Assembly (NCBI GenBank): GCA_951799425.1
Contig: OX637393.1
Coordinates: 5,909,744-5,973,743, forward strand
Direction: 5' to 3'
Length of the DNA: 64,000 nt
From: Ilex aquifolium
Taxonomy: Eukaryota; Streptophyta; Magnoliopsida; Aquifoliales; Aquifoliaceae
This document shows positions 1 to 11,800 of this stretch, in pieces; the stretch's first letter is position 1; each line of letters begins with the position of its first letter. The notes below the pieces were generated by a model. The model was given only the letters and a program-made list of their open reading frames with translations, was not told where the DNA came from and searched no databases. Made by a program: the position numbers and the translations under genes.

Positions 1-1000
1 CTTATAAAAGGCGCTGAAGAGCTAGGGTTTCTCCTCATAAGGGTAAAGATTATAGGGTAAATTTTACAACTGATCTCTTAAGTTTAATGTTAGTCAAAAT
101 TTTAATTAAGAGCAACAAAATATGCTGAATTGGTAATAAAGAAAGAAGATCAAAAATCCCCGGTTTTAAAGAGAGAGAAAGAGAGAGGCATGAGTTAAAC
201 ATTGGGCGAGAAAATAAAATTTAGTACTTACTGTAGATCGTCTGATCAGTATTTATGAGATGATCTGAACCGTCTTTTATGTTATAATTACATTGTCCGT
301 TAGATGGATTTATATTTTATCTCCAAACAATCTGAACCTATCTTTGTCTCCAAAATTTAAATTTCACTCTAATTTATTATATAGATATTTAAAAAATTTA
401 TTCTAACATTTAACTCAAACTTATACAAAATCAAGAAAAACTTATATTTTTATTCAAATCAAAGAATCTCAAATTTATACTCAAATATTTAATTGTAAAA
501 TTTTACCTTATTTTAAAAATTCAATATCATCTTTACTTTCTTTTAAATTTAAATTTACCCTTATTTAAAATTTGAATTTCTCCTTCTTTAAATTTAAATT
601 TATCCATTAAATATTTTTATATCAAATCAAACTCTCTAAATTTAAATTTATTCAGTGGAACTATTTATATTAAATTAAATTTTTTACTCAAATATTAATT
701 TAAATTTAAATAAAAATTTAAATCATAGTTAAAAATACTCTAATGATAAAATGTCACTCTCTATTAAAAATAAAATGATCACATTTGACCTTCTTTTATA
801 TTTGAATTTATCCTCTTTTAAATTTGAATTTTTCTTTCTTTAAATTTAAATTTTGAATTTTTCTTTCTTCAAATTTAAAATTTAAATTTTTCTATTGGAA
901 ATATCTATAACAAAACAAATTTTTTACCCTTTTTTTTTTATTCAAATTTGAGTAAAAATTTAGATTTCCATTGAAAATAGTATAACAATGGCATAAATAA
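1..1000. repeat. AT-rich intergenic stretch with TTTAAATTT-type repeat
   Basis: No gene is visible. From about 430 to 990 the sequence repeats variants of TTTAAATTTGAATTT separated by short CT-rich spacers, and ends with two related blocks resembling CTATTGGAAATAT and CCATTGAAAATAG. A second, clearly related copy with the same order of blocks lies at about 33190-33410, so this is a dispersed repeat family and not only local low complexity. The family could not be named. Confidence 0.55.
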
Positions 1001-1080
1001 GTGGTAAAATGTAAGCAGGGATAAAGTAACAGAGAGCTTATATTATAAAAAACGAAGCTAACTGTGTCGCAATACCTGTT

Positions 1081-1175
1081 TTTTAACCCTTCAATTTCTG
1101 CCCCTTTTAAACGAGATGTCCAGCAACATAACACAATCTGGACACCAGATACCAAGGGCAAAAACTCTCTTAAAT
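1081..1175 (-). other. Possible fourth small RNA: 8-bp hairpin in the snoRNA transcript
   Basis: On the minus strand GTGTCCAG (1145-1138) can pair with CTGGACAT (1123-1116), leaving a 14-nt loop. An ACA trinucleotide follows further downstream near 1080. This could be part of an H/ACA RNA or a 3'-processing hairpin, but an H box and second hairpin were not convincing. Confidence 0.2.
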
Positions 1176-1229
1176 ACAATAATTACAATGAAAAACACAA
1201 GTCCCATTAAAATATACTGATACAAAGTC

Positions 1230-1318
1230 TGCAATCTCAGCCGAAAGATGGTGAAAATATTTGTGATAATCACATGTAAATCAGAGACTTTTAATAATAC
1301 ACTTCATCATAGATTGCA
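1230..1318 (-). ncRNA. Box C/D snoRNA, U38/snR61-like, guiding 25S rRNA 2'-O-methylation
   Basis: On the minus strand an 8-bp terminal stem (TGCAATCT with AGATTGCA) encloses box C ATGATGA (1310-1304), an internal CTGA (1284-1281, box D') and a terminal box D CTGA (1240-1237). The 15 nt just before box D, TTCACCATCTTTCGG, are fully complementary to the conserved large-subunit rRNA sequence CCGAAAGATGGTGAA. By the box D plus five rule the methylated base is the second A of CCGAA, which I recall as the site served by human U38 and yeast snR61. It would direct fibrillarin-dependent methylation in the nucleolus. It is the promoter-distal member of a three-snoRNA cluster. Boxes, stem and guide are seen directly; the family name is inferred from the target. 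Confidence 0.85.
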
Positions 1319-1501
1319 TCACCTAGTAAGTTTATACTTTGTAAACTCAATCAAATTAATAATCAAATGAAATATTAAAAAATAAAACAAAATGTTGGCC
1401 CAAAATGGTCATCTTCAACCTCAAACCCCTAATTCTGTACCAATTTTGACCACTTAAAGACAGCTCAAGGTTTGGTTTCAAACCAGAAGTTTATAAAATT
1501 G

Positions 1502-1599
1502 AGATGTGCAGTAGAGGTCAGATGGTAGTGCATGTTATATATTCATCATTTGTACTGCAGAATATATGGATACAAATCATCACTCCTCTTTGCACATCT
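1502..1599 (-). ncRNA. Box C/D snoRNA, probable 18S rRNA guide
   Basis: A terminal stem AGATGTGCA / TGCACATCT encloses box C GTGATGA (1583-1577), a C'-like ATGATGA near the middle and box D CTGA (1521-1518). The guide before box D, CATGCACTACCAT, can pair with the conserved 18S segment GTGGTGGTGCATG with two G-U wobbles, placing the modified base at the U of GTGGU. That target is plausible but weaker than those of its neighbours, so the structure is more secure than the specificity. It is the middle member of the cluster, about 75 nt from the upstream one, a spacing typical of plant polycistronic snoRNA transcripts. Confidence 0.78.
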
Positions 1600-1674
1600 C
1601 CACTTTTGTAACCCTAGATTGAAAATTTAAAATTAAAAACAAATGATTGGAAGAAAAGATTATTGTTCTCCAGC

Positions 1675-1764
1675 AAGGAATCAGATATAAAAATGTCTAT
1701 CACCATCTTGCATCAAGAGATGCTATGTAAGACTGGGGCGACAAAAACTATCATCATATTCCTT
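1675..1764 (-). ncRNA. Box C/D snoRNA, U31/snR67-like, guiding 25S rRNA
   Basis: The 7-bp inverted repeat AAGGAAT / ATTCCTT closes the RNA, next to box C ATGATGA (1757-1751) and box D CTGA (1684-1681). Between them is TGTCGCCCCAGT followed by CTTA, which can serve as a degenerate box D'. This guide pairs with the conserved large-subunit rRNA ACTGGGGCGGCA with one G-U wobble, predicting methylation of the second G of ACTGG. I recall that site as the target of human U31 and yeast snR67. It is the first member after the promoter. No rRNA match was recognised for the guide before the terminal box D. Confidence 0.78.
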
Positions 1765-2011
1765 TTCAATCAAATAGAAAAACATAGAAAATGAAGGAAA
1801 ATGGAATCAAAGAGCTAGCAAACATTGGAAATGAATAGATCTCTCTCACACACATATATATGTGTTTTACCTTGACGGAGATTTTGATGGCTCACGATCT
1901 TCTTCGTGAGTAAAGGCACTGCCAAGTCTCCTCCCACCCTTACCTTCTCTGCACACACAATTACCCACAGCAACCCTTTACATTTGAGAGAGGGAGAGAG
2001 GGAGAGAGGGA

Positions 2012-2112
2012 GAGAGGGTTAGGGTTCTTCTCAGCCGACGAGCCTGCCTTGAAAGAGCGTAGCTCGAAGGTTATATAGAAGCGCAGATACGGTCCTTGCT
2101 AGGGTTTCGGTA
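2012..2112 (-). promoter_or_regulatory. Promoter of the snoRNA cluster (TATA plus telo-box)
   Basis: Reading the minus strand, a telo-box-like AAACCCTA lies at about 2108-2101, a TATA element CTATATAA at 2078-2071, and a second ACCCTAACCC motif just downstream at about 2025-2013, followed by a CT-rich leader (a GGGAGA repeat on the plus strand, 1986-2018). Telo-box plus TATA is the known architecture of plant polycistronic snoRNA and ribosomal protein promoters. The leader at 1860-2010 contains GT-type splice donors but no ORF that I recognise, so the host transcript appears non-coding. Confidence 0.6.
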
Positions 2113-2765
2113 ACTAGGTGCCGAACGTTTTTGAGAAAAATACCATTTTGCCCCTAAAAAATACAAAAAAATTTAATTTGTCTTTCAAATTATTAATTTG
2201 TTCACATTATCCGTCAAAAAAATAAAAAAAGTTACAATAATTTCTGATTGGTTGATTTGGCACAAAACAGACAAACGATCAAACAAATATAAGATGATAA
2301 GTTACATTGTAACATTTTTTATTTTTTGCGGGGACAATGTAAAAAAATTAATCGTTCGGGAGGCAAACTAAAAAATTTTGTGTCTTTCAAGAACAATACT
2401 ATTAGAACTTAATTCACTTTGACATTTGTATTTACTGTAAACTCCATCAAACATTAAAACTTTAACATTTGGATTACTATCTTTGAATCTCGTGTTTAAA
2501 TCTAGTCAAAAATGAATTGCAAGTGATCATGCACATTTCAAATTTAAGTCATAATAAAGTCCAACGACACGTGGTTAAAATAATTACTAGTCATCAAAAA
2601 GTATATTTTTTTTAAACAAGTAATTTTATGATCCTACTAACTCCAATTCCTACATTTTTTTTAAACTCAAATTTAAATTTGAATAAAAAACTCCTAAAAA
2701 CATTATTCAATCCGATTCCCAAACTCATACCAAATGAAGGGAGATTCATTGACCCATTTACAGAT

Positions 2766-2850
2766 AAGTATTCAACATACAAGCCCCATTCTTCTACTGG
2801 TGATGCATACCATTTGCAGAGAAGTATTCAATATACAAGCCCCATTCTTC
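2766..2850. repeat. Two-copy direct repeat, 56-bp period
   Basis: A 29-bp unit starting AAGTATTCAACATACAAGCC recurs 56 bp later with one change (ATAC for ACATAC context). It lies just past the RimM-gene stop codon and probably falls in that gene's 3' UTR. The rest of 2112-2891 is AT-rich with no gene seen. Confidence 0.7.
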
Positions 2851-2891
2851 GGGTACACTTTCCAGCCCTATTACATACACCTATCTATGCA

Positions 2892-5800
2892 TTACTCTCT
2901 CACTTCAATTACACAAACCTTACTGGGAGGGCAAGCGTTCAAGGAACTGTAGATTGAACAATGGAACTCATAAGAGTTGGGAGAGGAGGGGATAACATCA
3001 ACCCACTCTTTGTCAACCTTCTCGACATGGGGGTTCGATCTTGAGATAGCTTGAAAGTGGAGTTTATTGATCTGTTTTGTCAACTGTTTCATAAAATTCA
3101 TGGAAAAGATCATGTCAAAATTGTCCTCAAGATTGTCCATACCCTCGAAAACTTGTATTCCTATGTTTGCGTCACATGAATTAACTAGGCCAAGTAGAGA
3201 TTGCCCGCCAACAAATCTTTGATTCATGTTGTGAACCTGAAAGAGAGCACCATGTTAACACAACACTATCAAGCATTAAACAATATCAGACAGTCTATCG
3301 GTCAGATATTGTGTTGCGTTAGTGTAAGTTTGCACTAGTTTCACCAAATGACCAAACAAGAATTGGTGCTGAATTTGATTAGAGCAGATGAGAACGGCAC
3401 AATTGGGTGAGCCTTGGCACAGAAGTAAAGTTATTTCATTGTGACCTGTATGTTACGAGCTCAAGTCACATAAACAGTCTTTCAACACGAGCAAGTAAAG
3501 GCTGAATGTATCTGACATTCCCCAAACCCCACTGGCAAGACCTCACTCACTGGACTACCTTCTTTTGGATGAAAATGGTATAAAAATATTTAGCAGGGAA
3601 ACTGTTATTGCACCTAATTTGGGGACCTAAAATCAACTATAATTGTTGGATTAAGAGTGGACTCCATCCAACCTTAGAACTCATAACTACTCAATGAATA
3701 CATTGAATTAGGCCCCCATAACATTGGTCATTTTACAGACAGTTGCGACACTTGCCTACCCTGTAATGGTTACTATGTGACTTCTTGTGTATGCTAAGGA
3801 AAACATTTTAAGTGTACATGTTTTGTTTGCTTTTACTTTTGTGTGCGGGTGGGTGTGGGTGTTTTTTTTTGGGGGGAAGGGGGGGGGGGGGGGTTGCAGT
3901 GCTAGTAAAATGGCTCACCTCAATATACTCCACGCCCATTTCACTAAGATTCTCCAAAATGCCATGAGATGAAAGTAAGCTAGTAACTCCTCCAGACCCA
4001 AGTGGCGTCTGGAGTATTTCCCATGGTGAGTTCATCAAAATCTTGTACTTGTTTTCTTCTGGAGAGCAACTAACAACTGGCAGCTTCTCTTCTTCCAAGA
4101 ACCAGACCTTTAAACAGGTTGAAAGGAAGGAAGCATAAGTACACAGTGGACACGAATTGCAGAATTACACATTTGAACCAATATAATTGCCCCATCATCT
4201 ACTTTTGATGTTGTAAGTTATTCATGCACATGCAGTAACATGTTGCTAGAATCCAAATAAGACAATATAGAAGAAGGATGTAAACCAAAGCTGAATCAAA
4301 CGCAATACTGCGAAATGCTTTCTTTATTCAAGTTGCACATAGTGGGTTGTCAAGATCTATGACTGAATTTTTTGTTTCAGAGATGAGCTTTACTGTCCAG
4401 GTTCAAAACAAACACCCCAAAATCAGACTCAACGCTTTACCTGACTATCATTTTGCACACTAAATCTTCTGCTGATCATTTTGGAATTTTCTTAAGAGCC
4501 ATGTTGCATCAAAACATAAGGAATTTTTAACACAAGCAATTTCAAGAATCTGATTGGATAAACTAAGGTCGAAACAGGTCCCGTTATTCTATCAACAAAA
4601 CTATTGTACACCAAAATTACCAAATGTGAAACACAGTACTGGTTTTGACTTGAGTTTTCTCCCAAAAGTAAATGCTGGCCTATATCTAACAAATTTCGAC
4701 TATGATCGGCTGACTAACAAAACCAAATTCAAAGACTAGACATCTTTTTCCCGAAGCAAGACTAACATTTGTTTTAAGGTTCAACTGTCGATTTGCTGTA
4801 ACTAAAGATGTTCAACAATGACCCAATTCAGGACATCTCCTCATCAAAATAGAATATAACACGGGTTATATAATTGAATCATCCCCGAAATGGGTAACAC
4901 TAACCTTCTTGGGGTCAAAACCAAAGTGATCATTGTTTGAGAACAATTTTTGGAGAGAACTGATTGTATGAGCTGGGCAAACCAAAATCAAAGGCGCAGA
5001 TGCACGACCTTCTATCTGCATTGAGCAAGGGGATTCATTAAACCAAATTGCAGATATGTGCTCCTACACAAGGCATAAGATAATTACCTTGACATTTTAC
5101 AGTTTAAAAGTATTGTGATAGTTTAGCTTGAAAGAAACTAATACTAAACAAAGGAAGTTTCTTCTGCTAATGAATTCCAGCAACGTAATATCTAGCAAGA
5201 AATATTGATCTAATAACAGAAATTTAACAAGTTTGCTTGCAAAATATCCTATGAAGGAAGAAGTATAACAATATGTGTGTCCAACATGACCTACCATGTA
5301 ATGTCATGTGCTAGACACCATAATGAGTTCCCAAGGGCAAAAATAATTACAAGTAACAGGTAATACAAGCTGTCGGAGCCTCAGTTTGATTCAATAAGAA
5401 ACATTGACAATGCAGAATATTCAAGTTTTAAAGAAAGGCAAAAAAAAAAATGGCCCTTGATGATATAGCAGCCAGAACCTAAGTATACCAAAAATTTATA
5501 GCTAACCATACAATGCCAAGAAAGCAAATATACTCAACATTGGTTACGCCTTAAACCCATCTCCTAGGTGGAAGCAATGCAAAAGAATATATGAACCGCT
5601 TCATATCCTTTATCAGTCACATAGATTAGAAAACCCTCATGTTTTATAAAAAGGACCACCTTTACTAATCTTTGATCATCACAAAGTAGGGCCTCTAGAA
5701 GCAGACAAGGGTCCTCAGTTCTTTTGCGGTCACTTCCAAGCTTTTCACTGCCATCCACAACTAGAACAATTGCAACCTTGCCATCAGATGTAAGAAGATG

Positions 5801-8800
5801 GCCATTTTCTCGCAATCTGGAATTTGCATTTAATTTCTCTCCGCTTCCATTAGTAAGAATTTCATCTGCTAATTTCAGAGTATATGTCGATTGCCCCTGG
5901 AGATGAGCTTTGAAGAACTCGCCTAAACTCCATCTGAGTCAAGAAGTCACAAACGATAAAGAGGTCAATACATTGTGCAGCAAAAGGAAAAAAATCCCAC
6001 CTACAATGCAATAGCATGTGCCCTCCATGTTCTAACTTCCAATTGGTTGTAAGAGGACTATAAATGAATATTTGCCATCAAATTGCAGGATTGTTTTGCC
6101 TCTCGATGAAACTCACCCTCCAATAGTTCATAAGGGTATTGGGAAATTTGTTATGTTAGGTGAAGGACTGTGAAAAGATCAAAGAAGCCGAAATAAGCCT
6201 TTATGGTTTTCTTTTGCACTAAAATTCACATGCATTCAATGAAGTTTTTTGGTCAAAGTATAAGAAAATCTCTTAATTAGATAGTAAATTAATAATTCTA
6301 CTATCTAATAATTTTTCCCTCTCCCATATATAAGTTATTAGTCGTCACCTATATATATTTTCTTTTTTATTTTTATAATCACTGCATACAATATTAAAAA
6401 TTCATCTAATTCCTCTCAAATATATATATATCAGGTAAACAGGAGTTGGCAATGCACTAAATGAGCAATGTCCTACCATTTTACGTCATATCGGCACCCT
6501 AAAGGTATGAAAACTCCATGTCAAACAGCATCTTTGCACAATCTATTACACATAGCTTACCAAACACAAAATGTGAAGAATCAAAAGGGGAAAGGGGATT
6601 ACTGGGGAGGAAATGACTAACAAAACACAAAAGACGTATATGAAAAGTAAAATCACAAGTTTAGATGCATGTTGCAGTCCCAATCTTATATTCATGATTA
6701 TACTTTCTAGCTAGAACTGTTAAGGGCTATTTGTCCATATTCTATATAAAATGGGAGAAAAATGCAGATACATCAACCCAGCTCCACTCAACCAATAGCG
6801 GGCATGATATAGGTTATTTTTCGCAGGCTAATGAAAAAATCCTCATTCAAAAAAAAATCACAGATAAGTGATGCCCCAAAATTCAAAACTCTTGGACATT
6901 TGAAAATGGAGTATGCTAAACTGTACCCTCTTCGTCTCCCACCTAAACCTAATGATCAAGATACAGCAACATGGATCCAGATAATGAACTTCACCTCTTA
7001 GAGGGTATCTCAATATTCTGTAATGCATGTTGGAGCAACCTGGAATTTACACCTACTATCTGATCTGCAAGTAAGCTCGTTTGGGCTTTCTCTCCAAATC
7101 TAAAACCATGAAAAACATGCTGCTGCTCCATTTCACACAGTTTCTTTTTTGCCGCTATGAGGCGTTTCCTCTTTTTCCATTCCTGAAATGCACAAATGAG
7201 CAGTTTAAGGACTGGGCAAGCTAAATGAGCAACCATAACATTGATTCATAAGTGGGACACTCAAACTCAATCTTCACTAGCAAGTGGTGTCAACCATGTT
7301 TTTCAAAATTAATACATAAATCAGTTATACATCAGTCATACAGTACAAAGAAAAAAGAATCTCACAATCTGGCGCCTTTCTTTCTTCGACCTCTCATCAG
7401 AACGCACATTTAACTCAAGGAGGCCCTTTGGTGGTGTAATCTGCATTTCTCTTTTTTTCATATCGACATGTGGAATAATAGCTTCAACGAAAGGAACCCA
7501 CACAAGGGGACCAGAAGCACTTAGTTCTGATGCTGGCCTCCCATTTCCATCATCTCTGTCTCTGTGTGAATTAAGCATGACATGTAGAAGATCACTTGCT
7601 CCAGTGTTGAAAATATTGGCGACAGTTCCGACTGGTTCACCAGTTTCCTGAAAGGGAAAAAAAATAATTAATGCCACAGAAGAAACTAATGCTTTGGTTC
7701 CCGGTCACAACAAACAGCCCACTTCTCCCCCAACCCCCACCCCAGCCCCAAACACACTTACAGGAAGAGAGGGGTGAGAAGGAGATATTGGATATTCTCT
7801 TAGACCAAAAACCCAGATAAACCAATCTCTCTATGAATCAATCTGGGCTATCCTCCATCCGGATAGGCGCTTACTCTTGAACCAGTTACTCTCATTGTGG
7901 TTATTGCATCAAGCACGGGTTACAAAAGCAAGGGCGTTAAGGCTTTCTGGGCCTAAGGACTCTTTTCTTGGTGGTACTAGAATATGCATGTAAGGAGCAC
8001 ATTCACGAGCACTAGCTTTCCTGGCTTGGGGGAGTATTGAAGTAAGCTATCTCACTAATGCAATTCAATGCTTCTTGCGTTGAAGGAAAGTATGGTCAAT
8101 CAGTCGAAGACTCCGTCAGAGCCCCTTTTCAAGACACTCTTTCTTAGTCCATTTGTCTTCTCCTTTTCGATTTCATCTCTTATTTTCCCCTAGATGTCAC
8201 TTTCTGTATCAAATCAAAGAGCGGCTATTCACCATCAGGAAAGACAATAAGCCAAGAAAATAAAGAACTTCACTTCTAAGCTGGCATAAGGGATTCAAAA
8301 CCAAAAATACTGGGAAGAGAATGCAAGTTGGGAAGGATTGACCTGATTGATTGACCTAAGGAAAACAAAGAACTTGTCCCTATGAGCGACTACACTGATC
8401 TTTATATGTTTGGGCTACGTTCGTAACATGGTTTGAAGTTGTTAAGTTTAGAGTAGCGGCAGACTTAATACAATATGGGAGAGGGAAAGAGAGGGTTTAA
8501 CTTACCCTACCTCTCATTATCAACTTGTATTTATAGTTACTAAACAAACATGCAAAAGACAAGTATACCCTTTGTGTGGTATACATATTACAATAAGTGT
8601 GAACCTTAATAATACTATAGTAATACTCTCAACAGAAGTAAAAAGGTTCATCACCTTGGTGATTCATATAACAATTGCGAAAGAAGCACACGTGGATTAT
8701 CATACAACGTTCACAACATCTTCCCATTCTAACATTGTACCATTTGGTGTTATTGCAGAACAAAGAATTATTATTGAATGCATGCTGTGTGTAGGTCTAG

Positions 8801-11800
8801 TTTAAATATCAATGGAAACCTTCAATAAACAGCAGGGAAAAATTCATCCAAAGCACCCTCAAGTCACAAGACCAAAAATATATTTTGTTGAAATAACCTG
8901 AATATGGAACATGAGAGTAGAAAGATTGTGCTAAGAGAACAAACCTTAAGAATAACTCTCATGCCAATGAGATCACGAGAGTAAAACTCGTCTTCTGCTA
9001 ATGCTGGTCTTTCTTCTTCCATTACAAGCATAGTTGACCCAACAAGTAGTTGAGCCTGAGAAAATCGAAAAAAATAACAAATCTTCATCAAAACTAAATG
9101 TGCATTATAAGACCAACAAAAAAAAAAGATACACTCTTTTTCGTAGGTTACTAACCTCTAAACAGTCCACCCAAAATAAAAATTGCACTTATTTTATTAA
9201 TTTGAATAGATCTCCAATGCTATAAAAGTAGACCTTTACGTTCAGTTACTAATAGCTGTGGTTTTTCTAGCACTATTTTCCTAAGAAAAACACAAACAGT
9301 CTTACTATTATAGTTTTACTATAGATTTACAATTAGCAGTCATTGCAGACATATACTAAATGTGAAAATCTAGGAAATGAGTACTGTTCTGGGAGACATT
9401 CTACAAAGTTCAATCAGATGGGCAGCCAGTCAAGGATGAACAGTCAAGCTATCAAACCAAACTGGACGACAATAACAGAGAAAAATAAATATTTAAAAAT
9501 ATATTAACGGTAGGAAAACAAAATAGTACATCTTAGCCACGTAGAGAAACACAAGAAACGGTGATTGGAGCCTTTTAAATATTTCAAACCAACAACTTAT
9601 AGGCCATCTGTCTAACCAGACATTAATTACGTTTGACCCTGGAGCTAGGACTCGTTAACAAAGTTACAAGGTTACTCTATCCAGTTTGGTGTAAAAACCA
9701 CAGACATTAGTACCCCGCCTACCATTAAGTATCGAAATGTCATCAATTCCTTGCCCAAAACCTCATGGAACTAGGATTGGTTTAACGTTAAACCATCCAA
9801 TCCAATGTTTGGGTTGAAGCCATAGGCATCAGTAAGAGAACCCTGCCTACCATTTCTTTCCTTCACATTGAGTAGAAATATCTCACTAATTAGTTGCCTG
9901 AAACCTCGAGAAAAGGTTACCAATTGCTGGTATGGATTTAACCACAATCTGCATCAAATTAACTTTAGAACAGAATGAAAAAATATTGCAAATAAAAGAA
10001 AAATGAGTCACTCCAAAGAAGCTCACCTTGTCTACTGTGTCAACTTCACTGAATTTAACAATCCAACCCTTCTGTCCTGATTGTCCTCTTCCCTCCACCA
10101 GATCTATTTCTTGAATTTTTTCTCTCCCTAAAACCTGTTGCCTCAACCATCGTCTACCTGGCTAAAAAAGGAGTAATCTCCAGTAAGAAAATACAAAAAA
10201 TTCAGGGATGAATTCCCAAATGAATGTTTTATTACTAATTTTGGGCTACTCCAATAGTTTCTACCTTGGAAAAACGCAGTTCAGGAAAATCAGTACTGCC
10301 TTTCACCCGAACCTCCCCTTGAAGCCCATGAACACTGCTTATGTACCCAATTTCAACGAACTTGACTTCATTCTGAGTGGTTTGAACCATCTCTTGCGTA
10401 GCTGAAATGAGATGAAAAATCAATCAAACAATCTCATTATCCAAAGTTGATAAATTTTGTAAATCATCATAATTGTTAACATGGAATGGAATGGATACCC
10501 AATGTTGATAAATTTTGAACCCATCATATTATATGTCAATTCCTAAGTCAGCTGACAGATTAAACAAACAATAAGCCAAATAATTGCACAAGGACCAAAT
10601 TATCTAGGTTCCTCAACGGTTGTTGCAAATCATATTTCATACCAAACTGATCTGATACAAGTGGTGTTATTGAAACACTTCTATAGAAGTCAATCACACA
10701 TTCCCATCACTGAAAGATTGAATTGACAAACTGATAGGAATCGGATTATATTTCGTTATAATAAGCACAGACGTAGGGATTAAGAGTTATTTGTCATTTT
10801 ACTTTTCAGGGGTTTAGTTGTCATTTTGACTATTTATTTATTTTAGGGTTTGTGTTCTCCTTATATATATAGGGGATATAGTATTTGTTTTAACAGACTT
10901 TGATTGTTATTGATTATTATTGAATACTAATATTGCTTCCTCCTCAAATTCTTTCTCTTTTCTTATCCATTTCTTCTTTTTTCATCCCTAATTCTTCTCT
11001 TCCTAATCTACATTAATTTGGTATCAGAGTTAATACGATCTACATCAATTTTGAGTCAAGAGGGTCATTCTATTGCTTACTTCAGCGAAAAGCTCAATGA
11101 AGCTAAACAACGATACTCTACATATGACAAAGAATTCTACGTTGTGGTACAAGCTCTCCGCGATTGGAGGTATTATCTATTGCCATCTGAGTTTGTGTCA
11201 TATTCTGATCATCAGGCATTAAAATACCTTCACTCCTAGAAAAAATTGAGTGTTAGGCACGTTAGGTGGGTTGAGTTCCTTCAGGAGTATACTTTTGTTC
11301 TTCACCATCGAGCGGGCATTGAGAACAAGCCTGTGGATGCTCTTAGCCGTGTAGTTGCTGTTTTACAGACTATGAGTGTTCATGTGATCGGCTTTGACAA
11401 GATTAGAGATGAGTATGCCTCTTGTCCTGACTTTGGTATCATTTTTCAGGATGTTCAGGCTGATAACCGTCATGAGTACATTGACTTCCTCCTTAGAGAT
11501 GGTTACTTATTTAAAGGGTCGCGCTTATGTATTCCTCGTGCTTCACTTAGGGATTTCCTGATTTGGGAATTACATGTTGAAGGTCTGGCAGGCCACTTTG
11601 GTAGGATAAGACATTTGCACTTGTTGAGGATAAATTTTATTGGCCCACTTTGAGGCGTGACATTATTAGGATAGTGTCACAGTGTCGCACTTGTCAGTTA
11701 ACAAAGGCTAAGAAACAAAACACTGGATTGTACACACCATTACCAGTTCCACATACACCATGGAGAGACTTTAGTATGGACTTTGTGTTAGGATCGCCAA

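Noticed and set aside
1381-1500. Possible H/ACA RNA between the snoRNAs
   Set aside because: An ACAGAA H-box-like word exists, but the two hairpins do not fold convincingly by eye.
3600-3740. Possible MITE with GTTATTGCACC and CCATAACATTGG ends
   Set aside because: The ends pair poorly and no target duplication was found.
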